64,000 nt of DNA from contig NZ_JAQGNT010000063.1 of the NCBI RefSeq assembly GCF_028291725.1, positions 62,001 through 126,000 of the forward strand. The letters are read 5' to 3'. The stretch is from Hydrocarboniphaga sp. (lineage in GTDB: Bacteria; Pseudomonadota; Gammaproteobacteria; Nevskiales; Nevskiaceae). Made by a program: the position numbers and the translations under genes. The notes below the pieces were generated by a model. That model made no database searches and had not been told where the DNA came from. It was given only the letters and a program-made list of their open reading frames with translations. Of this stretch, positions 40,101 through 49,968 are shown one piece after another; positions within the stretch are counted from its first letter, which is position 1; each line of letters begins with the position of its first letter.

Positions 40101-40812
40101 CACAGCGTTTTCCCCGGATGGCAGCAGCTTCGCCGTTGGCAGTGCCGGTACCGTCAAGCTGTGGAATCTAGGGCGTCGCGAATACGTCTGGTCGACCGCG
40201 TTGCCGAAGGAAGCCGAGCCTCGTGTCGGCGTGGTCGCCTTCAGTCGTGACGGCACGCGCTTGCTGGTGACGTCGATGCTTCAGCATGCCTACGTGCTCG
40301 ATGCCCGCAGCGGTCACATCCTGCAGCACACGAGCATTCCTGCATCCACTTACTTTGCCGTCGGCGGCTTCGACTCCAAAGGCACGCAGATCGTGTTGGG
40401 CGACGGCTCCAAATCGCTGGTGCTGTGGCGGCTGCGCGATGGACGAGTCCTGAGCCTGACAGGTCACACCGGGCCGCTATTGGCCGCTTCGTTCAGTCCC
40501 GATGGTGCGTTTGCGCTGTCGTCGGGTGACGATGGCGTTGTCAAAATCTGGGATGCGAGCAACGGCGATCTGCTCGACTCGTTCAACGCCCAGGCTGGCT
40601 CCATCCAGTGGAACTACGCCCGATTCAGTCCGGACTGGACGCAGATTCTGACCGGGGGCACGGACAATGTTGCGCGGCTATGGGGCGCGCCGCGAGAGCA
40701 ACGCAGCGCCGCACAAATCGAGGCGGTACTGAAATGCCGCGTCGCATGGAAAGCAGTCGCGACATCACTGGAGCCGCGGTTACCCGAACCTCAAAAGTGC
40801 GGCATACCGTAG
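37150..40812 (+). CDS. Membrane-anchored Ser/Thr protein kinase with WD40-like sensor domain
   Basis: The 1220-residue protein has a cytoplasmic kinase domain at about 92-385: GEGGMGEVW loop (99-107), Lys123, catalytic HRDLKPSN (Asp216, Asn221), DFG (Asp234). One membrane helix follows at about 416-435. The C-terminal 750 residues form repeated units with FSPDG, LWD/IWD and SGGADGALALW motifs, most likely one or two WD40-type beta-propellers in the periplasm. All catalytic residues are present. Such hybrid kinases probably sense an extracytoplasmic cue; the target is unknown. It appears to be monocistronic. Confidence 0.93.
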   Translation: MTQTDGPTPNWREAFVEFERLLALDPSAQLNELDALQRSNPGLYPQVHTLLRANQQAQDGAFMATELGTRLGHLDDERIASELKPGEQIGLYRLERPLGEGGMGEVWLARRADGLFEQPVALKLMHLHLAQSSARERFVREGRILGQLTHGNVSRLLDAGVLPGGQLYLALEYIAGMRIDVWCDQRRLAVRARVRLFLQVCEAVAHAHAHLVVHRDLKPSNILVTDDGVVKLLDFGIAKLVEDEQHKTPESDLTQVGGRALTPDYAAPEQIEGLAITVATDVYTLGLILYGLLSGARPYGAASNGSQRELERAILDIEPKAPSAATTTRTDTSESATLRATTPRRLREELRGDLDIIIGKTLKKSPTERYPTALALAADLRAYLDEQPISARPDSLAYRSAKFIRRHGLNTRRVRITSAVLIVVGVTLLSVVWQWQQREKQQALDQQSLRARVALLYDNGRRDLLAHNEARAAVYLNEAYKLGVDTPALRYMLARAMRVVDAQKLRIDTGTPVIAAQASPDGRYVFAIGDDHHLREYDQNAGQPVFDAKLAEPDDFGFSVAAEYSPGGSLIWVDSNHATEPLRQLRLFDVKAEIPPTRLLPLAPSYSTTPTPVDSLDRNIAFIDRNGAIQLTDRNGDKKGVIAGTFVSVSFCRDSDLLLAGLANGNLQLLSRDGRLQRTFSGLHGATVAMSSTPGCGTVAAGSDQGNVRTWDRNSGDLLMSGGHGYLVSDLKIDSSASRLMSLSRDSVAVWAPRTGELIYSAKFLGSSHDLAQMSPDGQTLAHLEGGRLSVLDPISGADLYSLDGHLGAASTFAYDASSQQIISGGADGALALWSLPTQQLAEFIQGSGVPAPDEAPVAPAIFSHDGHWIFAGGANGGGAIWDAKKLLRVTKVQASGTPLSAAAFSPTDRLLAIGDWNQTLRIIDRSSGKILRTQPDSGGRFFLLDFDATGRVISGAMAGGLAKLWDATSGQELARFQRDEARATAFSPDGSSFAVGSAGTVKLWNLGRREYVWSTALPKEAEPRVGVVAFSRDGTRLLVTSMLQHAYVLDARSGHILQHTSIPASTYFAVGGFDSKGTQIVLGDGSKSLVLWRLRDGRVLSLTGHTGPLLAASFSPDGAFALSSGDDGVVKIWDASNGDLLDSFNAQAGSIQWNYARFSPDWTQILTGGTDNVARLWGAPREQRSAAQIEAVLKCRVAWKAVATSLEPRLPEPQKCGIP

Positions 40813-40846
40813 CTCGGGATTGACACAGCCAAGCCCGAGCCAGGCG

Positions 40847-41014
40847 CTACTTGCGAAACTGATCCGGAACCCGGATCGACAGCGTTTGCTGATCCCGGGA
40901 ATGCACCATCTCGTTCAGAGCGTAGCCGGCAATCAGCCCCAGCAAGAACGCGGCAATTGCGATCGGCCATGGAAAATGCGGCTGCGGCGGACCGCCCGGA
41001 ATTTTTGTCGCCAT
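40847..41014 (-). CDS. Small single-pass membrane protein
   Basis: Fifty-five residues from ATG 41014, chosen because AGGGGGAG lies just upstream on the minus strand; the longer frame overlaps the next gene's start region without a ribosome site. A Pro-rich N-terminus is followed by one membrane helix (WPIAIAAFLLGLIAGYAL, about 16-33) and a charged tail. I do not recognise a family. It lies 28 bp downstream of the sorbosone-dehydrogenase-like gene and may share its transcript. Confidence 0.65.
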   Translation of the reverse strand: MATKIPGGPPQPHFPWPIAIAAFLLGLIAGYALNEMVHSRDQQTLSIRVPDQFRK

Positions 41015-41042
41015 AACTCTCCCCCTTTGAAGAGTCCCAATC

Positions 41043-42392
<1,350 letters not shown>

Positions 42393-42545
42393 GGGCGAGG
42401 CCCCAGAACGGTATTGGATGCCCGCGATTAGGGCAGAGCCGGATGAGCGACAGATGAAGCCCCGCTACCGCGCCCCGGGGTGATATTTCCTAGCTCGCGC
42501 GATCGGTGGCAGCGGCTACAGTCTGAATGTACCGGGGGGGCTCGC

Positions 42546-44096
42546 ATGCCGAAACGCATTGCTGCATTGCTTCATTTGAACACGCGAATGGGCGCCGCGC
42601 GGCTGGGTTTGGCCGCACTGCTGGTGGCGGTGCTCGGCAGCTGCGGCGCTTCATCGACACCGACCAGCGACAAGGCCGGCAGCACCAAATCGGCCGTCGC
42701 CACGATGGCGCTGCCGCTTAACCATGCCGGCCGCTGGATCACCGATGCGCAGGGCCGCGTCGTGACGCTCCACGGCATCAACATGGTCTACAAGCGTCCG
42801 CCGTATGCGCCCGATGCGATCGGCTTCGACGACGACGACGCGGCGTTCCTCGCCGGCGAGGGCTACAACACCGTGCGTCTCGGCATCATCTACAAGGCGC
42901 TGGAGCCGACGCCGGGCGTCTACGACGATGCCTATCTGGACCGCATCGCGCAGACCGCCGACACGCTCGCCCGGCACGGCATCGTCGCGCTGCTCGATTT
43001 CCACCAGGACTTGTACAACGAGAAATTCGGCGGCGAAGGCCTGCCCGACTGGGCCGTGCAGGACGATGGCCTGCCGAACCAGCCGCAGCTCGACTTCACG
43101 CTGAACTACTTTCTGGAACTCGGCCTGAACCGCGCCTTCGATCACTTCTGGCACAACGATGCCGGCCCCGACGGCGTCGGCCTGCAGGATCGCTACGCGC
43201 TGGCCTGGCGGCATGTCGCCGAGCACTTTCGCGGCCATAATGCCGTGCTCGGCTACGATCTGTTCAACGAGCCCTGGCCGGGCACGCAGTATCCGACCTG
43301 TCTGTCGCCGCTGGGATGCCCGGTATTCGATCAGCTGCTTGCCGATTTCAGCCGGCGCGTGATCGCGCAGATTCGCGCGGCCGATCCGCAGGCTCTGGTG
43401 TGGTACGAGCCGAACGTGATCTTCAACAACGGCGCGCGCAGCCATCTGGGCGATCTCGGCGACGCTAACCTCGGCTTTTCGTTTCACGACTACTGTCTGA
43501 CCGAGCCGATCACCGGCAGCAACCTCGCCTGCGATCCTTTCGACAATCTGGTGTTCAACAACGCGCTCAGTCAGATCGATGCCAGCGGCGATACTTGGCT
43601 GCTGACCGAGTTCGGCGCTAGCGACGATCTCGCGAATCTGCAGGCGATGCTCGACCGCGCCGACAGCTTCATGGTCGGCTGGCAATACTGGGCCTACTGC
43701 GGCTGCAACGATCCGACCACCACCGGCGAGAACGACACGCAGGCCATCGTCTACGATCCGGCGCAGGCACCCACGGGCGACAACCTCAAAGCCGACAAGC
43801 TCGCGCTGCTGTCGCGGCCCTATCCGCAACGGGTCGCGGGCACGCCGCTGAGCTATGGCTACGCCATGGCCAGCCGTACTTTCACGCTCCGCTACAGCAC
43901 GGCTGCAGCCGATGGCAGCGGCGCTTTCGGCGACGGCGCGGAGACGGTGATCGCGGTGCCGATGCGTGCTTATCCGCAGGGCTATCGCGTCAGCGTCGAG
44001 CACGGCTCGGTTGCATCCGCCGCCGATGCACCGCTGCTGCGCGTGCGCTCGGCATCGGGCGCCGGCATGATCACGGTGACGGTGACGACACATTAG
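42546..44096 (+). CDS. GH5 glycoside hydrolase, endoglycoceramidase-like lipoprotein
   Basis: ATG 42546 gives a signal peptide with lipobox VLGSC (near residue 32). The 516-residue protein has a GH5 TIM barrel: GRVVTLHGINMVYKRPPY, GYNTVRLGIIYKALEP, ALLDFHQDLYNEKFGGEGLPDWA, the acid/base Glu in GYDLFNEPWPG, and the likely nucleophile Glu in TWLLTEFGAS. A beta-sandwich C-domain follows. The pattern closely matches endoglycoceramidases, which cut glycan from ceramide; other GH5 beta-glucosidase activity is possible. Confidence 0.9.
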   Translation: MPKRIAALLHLNTRMGAARLGLAALLVAVLGSCGASSTPTSDKAGSTKSAVATMALPLNHAGRWITDAQGRVVTLHGINMVYKRPPYAPDAIGFDDDDAAFLAGEGYNTVRLGIIYKALEPTPGVYDDAYLDRIAQTADTLARHGIVALLDFHQDLYNEKFGGEGLPDWAVQDDGLPNQPQLDFTLNYFLELGLNRAFDHFWHNDAGPDGVGLQDRYALAWRHVAEHFRGHNAVLGYDLFNEPWPGTQYPTCLSPLGCPVFDQLLADFSRRVIAQIRAADPQALVWYEPNVIFNNGARSHLGDLGDANLGFSFHDYCLTEPITGSNLACDPFDNLVFNNALSQIDASGDTWLLTEFGASDDLANLQAMLDRADSFMVGWQYWAYCGCNDPTTTGENDTQAIVYDPAQAPTGDNLKADKLALLSRPYPQRVAGTPLSYGYAMASRTFTLRYSTAAADGSGAFGDGAETVIAVPMRAYPQGYRVSVEHGSVASAADAPLLRVRSASGAGMITVTVTTH

Positions 44097-44427
44097 ATTT
44101 CGACACGACGGCGTCGTGTTCCTGCTCCTTCCCCCGCTCGCGGGGGAAGGTTGGGACGGGGTCGGACGACAGCGCCGCGCCTGCTCGCCCCCACCCCAGC
44201 CCGCGCGCGCGGGAGGGAGTTCAAGGGGTCGCACTAGTGCGATGACTCATAAGTTTGGAAATATTGACGGCAGCGCTGGTCTCCTTCCCCCGCCTGCGGG
44301 GGAAGGCCGGGATGGGGGCGCGGACGCGGAAGAAAGCTCGGTTCTGTCATCACGCCCCCACCCCAACCCTCCCCCGCACGCGGGGGAGGGAGCCCAATCT
44401 TTGTTTCCAAACTTATGAGTCATCGCA
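44097..44427. other. Gene-free 331-bp stretch: hairpins and GC-rich repeat units
   Basis: Right after the GH5 stop is a short palindrome (ACACGACGGCGTCGTGT, 44103-44119). Then comes a GC-rich unit with CCTTCCCCCGCTCGCGGGG and its complement-like partner CGCGCGCGGGAGGG, to about 44218. The rest is the MITE-like element at 44238-44427. No gene is evident. Confidence 0.8.
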
Positions 44428-44431
44428 CTAG
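44234..44431. mobile_element. MITE-like element with 24-bp perfect inverted ends and CTAG duplication
   Basis: Ends at 44238-44261 and 44404-44427 are perfect inverted copies beginning TGCGATGACTCATAAG. Both are flanked by CTAG (44234-44237 and 44428-44431), consistent with a 4-bp target duplication. The interior of about 142 bp has two C/G-rich hairpin arms and no gene. The right CTAG gives the antiporter gene its TAG stop (44428-44430), so the insertion abuts that gene exactly. Confidence 0.75.
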
Positions 44432-46008
44432 GCCGCATCCTGCGGCCCCGCGGGATGCAGGCCCTCGATCGACAGCGGCTGGAAGTGGCCCGCCGGCGCG
44501 GCGTCGAGTTCCGACCAGTCGAGCTCTTCCTGCAGTAGCCGGAACGCGTCGTCGCCGATCGCGCCGGTCTTCCACAGCTCACGCAGCGAAACGCGAGCGG
44601 CGCCGATCGCCGTCAGTCGCAGCCGGTCGTAGCGACTCGCACCCTGCGGCTGTTCCAGGCTTTTCGCGATCTCGGCATCGTCTTCGTACTGGGTGCGCAA
44701 GGCGGTGGCTTCGACGGAACCGTCCTGCTTCAGGCTGTCGATCGCCGCCCGGATCATTCGCTGGCGGCCCAGCGAGATATCGTGCCGCGCGCCATGATCC
44801 TCGTCGAGTCGCAGTGCGCGCATCAGCGGCTTCAGGCTCAGCCCCTGTAGCACCAGCGTGCCGAGCACGACCGCGAACGCGCTCAGCACGATGTGATCGC
44901 GGCCGGCGATGTCCGCCGGCAGCGCGAACGCGGTAGCCAGCGTGACCAGGCCGCGCATGCCGCACCAGGAGACCAGCACACTGGACTTGCGATCACTAAT
45001 CACCGGCTCCTTGCCGCCGAGACGCGGGTATAGCCGCGACGCGACGTGATGCAGCATCACCCACAGCACGCGCACCAGGATCACCGTTAGCAACACCCAG
45101 CCGGCCAGCACCAGCGCGTCGATGCGCTCGGCACTCGGCAGGCGCATCAGGATCGGCCGCGCCTGCAGCCCCATCAGCACGAAGGCCAGCACGTTGAGCA
45201 CGAACACCACGGTTTCCCAGACCGAATACGAACTGACGCGCGTGCGCGCCGGCATGCGGCCGACATCGCTCTGCGCCAGCGTCATCGCGTAGGCGACCAT
45301 CGTTACGATCGCCGACAGGCCGACGCGCTCGGCCAGCAGCCAGACGCCGAAGGTCGATACGAATTGCAGCACCGTCGCGCTGGCCGGATCGCGCACCGAT
45401 ATCGTCGCACGCAGATACAGCCGCGCCAGCACGAAGCCGGCCGGCACGCTGAGCAGCGCGGCCAGCACCATCCACGGCGCGCCGCTGGAGAAGCCGGCGC
45501 CGGTGACCGCGGCGACCACCGCGAGCCGATAGATCAGTAGCGCGATCGCGTCGTTGAGCAGGCCCTCGCCCTGCAGGATCAGCATCAGTGCTCGTGGCGG
45601 CTTCAGATGATTCAGGATCGCAGTCGCGGCGGCAGCATCCGGCGGCGCGACGATCGCGCCCAGCGCGATGGCCGCCGCGAGCGTCAGCCCGCCGAACCGC
45701 CAACCGATATAGGCGACCGCCGCCGTGGTCAGCAAGGTCGCCGCCAGCACCAGCGAAGTCAGCGGCACGATATAGCGGCGCAGGTCGCGCGGCGAGGTAT
45801 CGAAGGCCGCGTCGAGCAGCACCGGCGCAACGAACAGCGCCAGTGCGAGATCCGGCGCTATCCTGATCTCGGGAGCAAACGGCAAAAAGCCGACGCCGGC
45901 ACCGGCCAGCGCCAGCAGCGCCGGATACGGCAGGCCGGTGCGCCGCGCCAGGCCGGCCAGCACGACCGCGCCGAGCAGCAGGGCGAGTATCCATTCGAAC
46001 AGGAGCAT
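44428..46008 (-). CDS. CPA1-type Na+/H+ antiporter
   Basis: The 526-residue protein has about 12-13 membrane helices followed by a 120-residue cytoplasmic tail. Family marks include ALGAIVAPPDAAAATAIL (ion-binding Asp region), GEGLLNDAIALLIYRLA with the conserved ND, and SWCGMRGLVTLATAFALP. It would exchange cytoplasmic Na+ or K+ for H+. Its stop codon comes from the target duplication of a MITE-like element, so the original C-terminus could have been slightly different. Confidence 0.93.
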   Translation of the reverse strand: MLLFEWILALLLGAVVLAGLARRTGLPYPALLALAGAGVGFLPFAPEIRIAPDLALALFVAPVLLDAAFDTSPRDLRRYIVPLTSLVLAATLLTTAAVAYIGWRFGGLTLAAAIALGAIVAPPDAAAATAILNHLKPPRALMLILQGEGLLNDAIALLIYRLAVVAAVTGAGFSSGAPWMVLAALLSVPAGFVLARLYLRATISVRDPASATVLQFVSTFGVWLLAERVGLSAIVTMVAYAMTLAQSDVGRMPARTRVSSYSVWETVVFVLNVLAFVLMGLQARPILMRLPSAERIDALVLAGWVLLTVILVRVLWVMLHHVASRLYPRLGGKEPVISDRKSSVLVSWCGMRGLVTLATAFALPADIAGRDHIVLSAFAVVLGTLVLQGLSLKPLMRALRLDEDHGARHDISLGRQRMIRAAIDSLKQDGSVEATALRTQYEDDAEIAKSLEQPQGASRYDRLRLTAIGAARVSLRELWKTGAIGDDAFRLLQEELDWSELDAAPAGHFQPLSIEGLHPAGPQDAA

Positions 46009-46139
46009 CGCCGCAATCTAGCAAAAGCCGCTGGCCTGAACGGGCGGTCCGGATTGCCAAGTCGCGCCCGCCGAGTAACCCTCGTCTCGCTACCGGCCGG
46101 CAAAAGGCCTCGGCGCCCGCCTCGACTCCAGCCACGGTC

Positions 46140-46298
46140 ATGTCCCCGACGCCTACGCCCGCGGCGCGTTCGGCTGCTTCCGCTGCTATCGACAAAGCGG
46201 CTGCCGGTTCCCTCATCTGGCACTTCGCCGGCGCGGTACTCGACGAACGCACGATGGAGTTGCGCGTCGAAGAACTGCTGGCCGACCCGGCTGTTTGA
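46140..46298 (+). pseudogene. Truncated winged-helix regulator (N-terminal remnant)
   Basis: A 52-codon frame starts at ATG 46140 and reads AGSLIWHFAGAVLDERTMELRV before ending at 46296-46298. That segment resembles the start of OmpR/CadC-type winged-helix domains fused to TolB or TPR modules, where it continues into the DNA-binding helices. Here the domain is cut after about 50 residues. It is near and divergent from the antiporter, in a region with other remnants. The assignment is by sequence pattern only. Confidence 0.5.
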
Positions 46299-46795
46299 CA
46301 CGGGAGCACTGGCGCAGTCGGTGTATGCGCGGTGCCGGCTCAAGATGCCGGCGCGACCATCCGATTGCCTGTAAAAGCTCGAAAATAAACCTGAAAACTT
46401 CTGAAATCCGGGGCTGAGGATTTGTAGCCAGGAACAACTTAAGCCTTCGATCCTTGCCTCTGCGTTCGACGCCGCCCCGTAGGGACGGATGAGAGACGTG
46501 GAAACCGCGCGAACTTCGAGGCCCGCATATCCCTCCATGAACCCGACGAAGGTAGGTCGGCAATCCTTTGCCGACGTGCTCAGGCGATCAGGGCGCACAC
46601 GTCGGCAAAGGATTGCCGACCTACGTCGTTTGCGAGGCGAGGCTGGTTCATGGAGAGGGGACTTCTCGTTAGGTTGGTGACATTCGGCTGAAGGCAGCTG
46701 CCTGTGCGTATCGATGGCCATCAATCAGCCTTGGGCCTCGGCACGAGAGCCGTCATGGAGCAAGCCAGCAAGGAGCCGTCCATGAGGAATTCATC
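46299..46795. other. Gene-free, repeat-invaded 497-bp stretch
   Basis: It holds a relic resembling the 14579-14747 element (CTTAAGCCTTCGATCC...CGGATGAG, about 46437-46500), then the hairpin pair at 46552-46624. A GGAGAGGGGA-containing stretch (46651-46690) may be the other end of the relic, so the hairpin pair seems to sit inside it. An AGGA ribosome site before 46796 belongs to the VOC remnant. Confidence 0.6.
46552..46624. repeat. GTAGGTCGGCAATCC hairpin pair (short spacer)
   Basis: The arms use the variant GTAGGTCGGCAATCCTTTGC and flank a 25-bp spacer GTGCTCAGGCGATCAGGG... that is nearly the same as at 62783-62855 but different from the long-spacer copies. Confidence 0.9.
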
Positions 46796-46972
46796 ATGCA
46801 ACTTGGCAACTTCTCTGTCAGCCTCGCAGTTAAAGATATCGCGGTATCTCGCGCTTTCTACGAGAAGTTGGGCTTCACCGTATGGGGCGGAGATCAATTG
46901 CCTGAGTTCACTGATGTTCGCGATCTGCAGCGCAAGCTCAAAGCAGACTTTGCAAAACTGACTTTGATCCAG
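46796..46972 (+). pseudogene. Truncated VOC (glyoxalase-fold) gene remnant
   Basis: A good ribosome site (GAGGAATTCATC before the ATG) leads into [20 protein letters not shown] and [12 protein letters not shown], the typical start of a VOC-family protein. The frame then jumps straight to a [16 protein letters not shown] segment that normally lies some 40 residues later. Coding similarity fades after about 46945, and the open frame continues as antisense of the TPR gene. This looks like an internal deletion plus loss of the 3' half. Confidence 0.65.
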
Positions 46973-46992
46973 GGCATGGCCACGCTCCCTGC

Positions 46993-49065
46993 TCAACTCC
47001 GCGCTGCCGCCTTTTCCGCCGCCGCACCCGCTTCAATCAGCCGCGCGAAGCGCGGATCGTCGCGCAGCGGGTCCCATACCGGATCGTGCTTCAGCCGCGT
47101 CAGGCTCATCACATTGCCGGCCGGGATCGACAGCAGCTGCTCGATCAGTTTCAGCGCCGGTTCGGGCTCGCCGGCCTGCGCTTCGATCTGCGCCAGGCCG
47201 ATCAGGTAATACGGCCCGTAGTAGGCGTCCGTGCTCAAGGGCCGCAGGTCGATCGCGCGGCGCGCCGCGGCAAGCGCCTGTGCCTTGTGCCCCAGGCAGA
47301 GTTGCGCCCAGCTCAGCGGGCCGAGCAAGGCAGGGTCTTCGGGGCTACTCGCGATCTCGGCGACGAGCAGCGTGTCCAGCTGCTGGCATTCGCTGGTCGC
47401 CGGGCCCGGCTTGCCGGCCAGCATCTGGATCACGACGCGCGCCGCGAGTTTGTCGATGCGCTGACGCGGCGTGACAGGCGATACCGCGTCCCATAGTTTC
47501 AAGGCCGCGTCGAAGCGCCGCTCGACGACCAGTGGATAGGCGCGCGGCGCGACCAGGTACAGCGTGTCGCCACCCTGGTAGACCTGTCCGGCCAGGCGCT
47601 CGGCAGGGGCGGCGTCGAAAGCATGCAGTGCGGCCTGCGTGTCGCCGTCGCCGAGCAGATGGATATAGGCCGAATACTCCATCGAGTTGATGTCGTTCGG
47701 GTCCAGCGCCTGGGCATGGCGAACTTCGAGTTCGGCGTCGTCGTAGCGGCGCAACAGCACGTAGGTGATGGCGCGCTCCGCGACCAACCAGGGGTCGCGC
47801 GGTGCCAGTTCGATCGCCTGCTGCAGCCTGGCCAGAGCTTGCGGCCACTGGCCCTTGCGGCGATGCACGTAGGCCAGCGCGCTGACCGCTTCGGAATCGC
47901 TGGGCGAGAGTTGCAGCACGTGCTTGAACGCGGTGATCGCCGGGTCATAGTCGCGGTAGCCCCAGTAGTGGAAATAGCCCAGCGCGAGTTGGGATTCGGG
48001 CAGATTCGGCCCCAGCTCCAACGCGGTATCGACCGATGCCTTGATGTCGGCCAGTTGCGCCTTGGTCGCGGTCACCAGGTACCAGTGCTGTTTCAGCTCG
48101 CAGAACGCCAGGCGCGCATGGGCCAGCGCGAAACGCGGATCGAGCGCGATCGCCTGCCGGTAGAGCTGCCCGGCGCGCAGGTAGTCGACCTCCACGTTGG
48201 AATCCTGCGCCTGCCGGAACTCGAACTCGGCGCGCAGGTACAGATCGTAGGCCGCCGCGTCGGCCGTCGGCGCCTTGGCCAGCGCGGTGGCTTCGCTGGG
48301 CGACAGGTGTGCCTTGAGCGCGTCGGCGATGGCCTGGGAGACTTCGCTTTCGACGGCGAAGGCGTCCTTGAACTCGCGGTCGTAGCTGCTGGCCCACAGG
48401 TGCGTGTCGCTGCTCGCGTCGATCAGCTGCACGTTGATGCGCACGCGCTCACCGGACTTCTGCACGCTGCCTTCGAGCAGCGTGGCGACGCCCAGCTCGG
48501 CGGCAACGAGCTTCAGATTGTCCGGATGGCTCGCGTATTTTTCGGTGGACGTGCGCGAGATCACCTTGAGCGCCGCGATGCCGGCGAGCCGGGTCAGGAT
48601 CTCGTCCTGGATGCCGGTGGCGAAGTAGGCATTGGCGTGATCGTCGGACAGATTGTCGAACGGCAGCACGGCGATGGACTTGTCGCTGAGCGTGCCGGAT
48701 GCGCCTGCATGCGGCCACAGCAGCCGCGCCAGCAGCAGCAGTACCGCCAACGTCAGCACGCCGATGATCGCCTGGTTGAGCCGCTGCCCGGTGCCGCGCG
48801 TGATCGAGACATCCGGCGCGACCTCGTCGGTGCGCACGATGCCCTGCGGCGTCAGCTCGTAAATCCACGACAGCACCAGCGCCAGCGGAAAGCCGGCAAT
48901 GATCGCCACCACGATCAGCTGCTGGATGCGTTCGCCGACATGGAACACCGGGAACACCTGCGTCACCACCTGCACGATCAGCCAGCCGGCGACCGTGTAC
49001 ATCGCGCCGACCTTGTAGACGTTGCGGCGCTGGAGTTCTTTGAAGAACGAGGAAAGAACGCTCAT
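46993..49065 (-). CDS. TolB_N/TPR membrane protein (adenylate cyclase-associated type)
   Basis: The 690-residue protein has a short cytoplasmic N-terminus ([17 protein letters not shown], the common start of this family), two membrane segments (about 25-65) and another near 95-112. A TolB-like amino-terminal domain ([33 protein letters not shown], 129-161) and several TPR repeats follow. Such proteins often pair with winged-helix or adenylyl-cyclase domains, here absent. Function is unknown; a regulatory scaffold in the inner membrane is likely. Confidence 0.88.
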   Translation of the reverse strand: MSVLSSFFKELQRRNVYKVGAMYTVAGWLIVQVVTQVFPVFHVGERIQQLIVVAIIAGFPLALVLSWIYELTPQGIVRTDEVAPDVSITRGTGQRLNQAIIGVLTLAVLLLLARLLWPHAGASGTLSDKSIAVLPFDNLSDDHANAYFATGIQDEILTRLAGIAALKVISRTSTEKYASHPDNLKLVAAELGVATLLEGSVQKSGERVRINVQLIDASSDTHLWASSYDREFKDAFAVESEVSQAIADALKAHLSPSEATALAKAPTADAAAYDLYLRAEFEFRQAQDSNVEVDYLRAGQLYRQAIALDPRFALAHARLAFCELKQHWYLVTATKAQLADIKASVDTALELGPNLPESQLALGYFHYWGYRDYDPAITAFKHVLQLSPSDSEAVSALAYVHRRKGQWPQALARLQQAIELAPRDPWLVAERAITYVLLRRYDDAELEVRHAQALDPNDINSMEYSAYIHLLGDGDTQAALHAFDAAPAERLAGQVYQGGDTLYLVAPRAYPLVVERRFDAALKLWDAVSPVTPRQRIDKLAARVVIQMLAGKPGPATSECQQLDTLLVAEIASSPEDPALLGPLSWAQLCLGHKAQALAAARRAIDLRPLSTDAYYGPYYLIGLAQIEAQAGEPEPALKLIEQLLSIPAGNVMSLTRLKHDPVWDPLRDDPRFARLIEAGAAAEKAAARS

Positions 49066-49201
49066 CGACCGGCGCTCGGCAGGGAAGGCCGAAACGAGTC
49101 GATCAGCTGGCCGTAGACGCGTCCATACGTCATTTGCCCGATCCCTGCGCGCTGACGTACTGGCTGCGCTTTGTTCCCTGCAAAAAAGTATCCGGGGCCG
49201 A

Positions 49202-49783
49202 TCATTCCGCCGATCCCGACAGGACCAGCGGCGACATCACCAGCCAGTCGAGCATCTTGGCGACCTGTGCAACCGGCACTTTCTCCGTTTGCCGCAGCCA
49301 CCAGGACAGGATCTCGATCGTCGAGCCCGCAGTGACCAGCACGCCGACTTCGGCGGGGATCCAGCCATTGGCACGGGTGGATGAGACCTCCATCGCGACG
49401 CGCGCAAATTCGTCGCGCATGACCTGTTGCGCGCCACTGGTCAGCAGCGCGGACCAGATGGCGCGGTGCTCGTCCACGTAGGTGCAAAGCGCCATACACG
49501 ATGCGCGGGTGTCGGTTGCGTCCATCACCGCCAGCGCGGTCGCGACCAGCTGGCGGATCTGATCGGCCGCCGCGCGTTCCAGCAGCGCCTCCTTGCTCGC
49601 GTGGTGGCGGAAGAACGTCGCGTAGCCGACCCCCGCCTGTGCGGTGATGTCGCGGACCGAGATCTGGTCGAAAGGGCGCAGCGCAATCAGCTCCAGCAGG
49701 GCGCTGTTGAGCGCGGCGCGCGAGCGCAGCATCCGCGCGTCCACGACATTTGACGCCCGCGATCGAGCCTGCTTATGATCCAT
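49202..49783 (-). CDS. TetR family transcriptional regulator
   Basis: The product (193 residues from ATG 49783; ATG 49792 adds three) has a TetR helix-turn-helix at about 20-65 (LLELIALRPFDQISVRDITAQAGVGYATFFRHHASKEALL). The C-terminal ligand domain is typical in size. It is divergent from the START-domain gene, which is its likely target, and lies upstream of the TPR gene on the same strand. A palindrome covers its own start. Confidence 0.9.
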   Translation of the reverse strand: MDHKQARSRASNVVDARMLRSRAALNSALLELIALRPFDQISVRDITAQAGVGYATFFRHHASKEALLERAAADQIRQLVATALAVMDATDTRASCMALCTYVDEHRAIWSALLTSGAQQVMRDEFARVAMEVSSTRANGWIPAEVGVLVTAGSTIEILSWWLRQTEKVPVAQVAKMLDWLVMSPLVLSGSAE

Positions 49784-49793
49784 GTGTATCATA
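49774..49793. promoter_or_regulatory. Candidate TetR operator
   Basis: The 20-bp imperfect palindrome TATGATCCATGTGTATCATA has perfect 6-bp arms and overlaps both possible start codons of the TetR gene. Its position in the divergent intergenic region suits autoregulation. Inferred from symmetry only. Confidence 0.4.
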
Positions 49794-49968
49794 TATAGGG
49801 AGCTGTACCTGGGAATGCGTGGCGGCGACGAGGCAGGCGGTGCACCGAAGGATCACGGATCGGCACCCCATCCCCTTATTTTGAACATGTTTGTGCGCCT
49901 TGCCGGGATGAAGAGCCACCGGGTGAGCAACAGGCGCCGGTCGATGCCGATGCGAGGAGAAAGCTGAG

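Noticed and set aside
46796-47209. Full 137-codon plus-strand frame read as an intact VOC protein
   Set aside because: Only the first 55 or so residues look like VOC; the rest is antisense to the TPR gene and unrelated.
47623-49116. Plus-strand 497-codon frame opposite the TPR gene
   Set aside because: Shadow of the well-supported TolB/TPR protein; no signal or domain.
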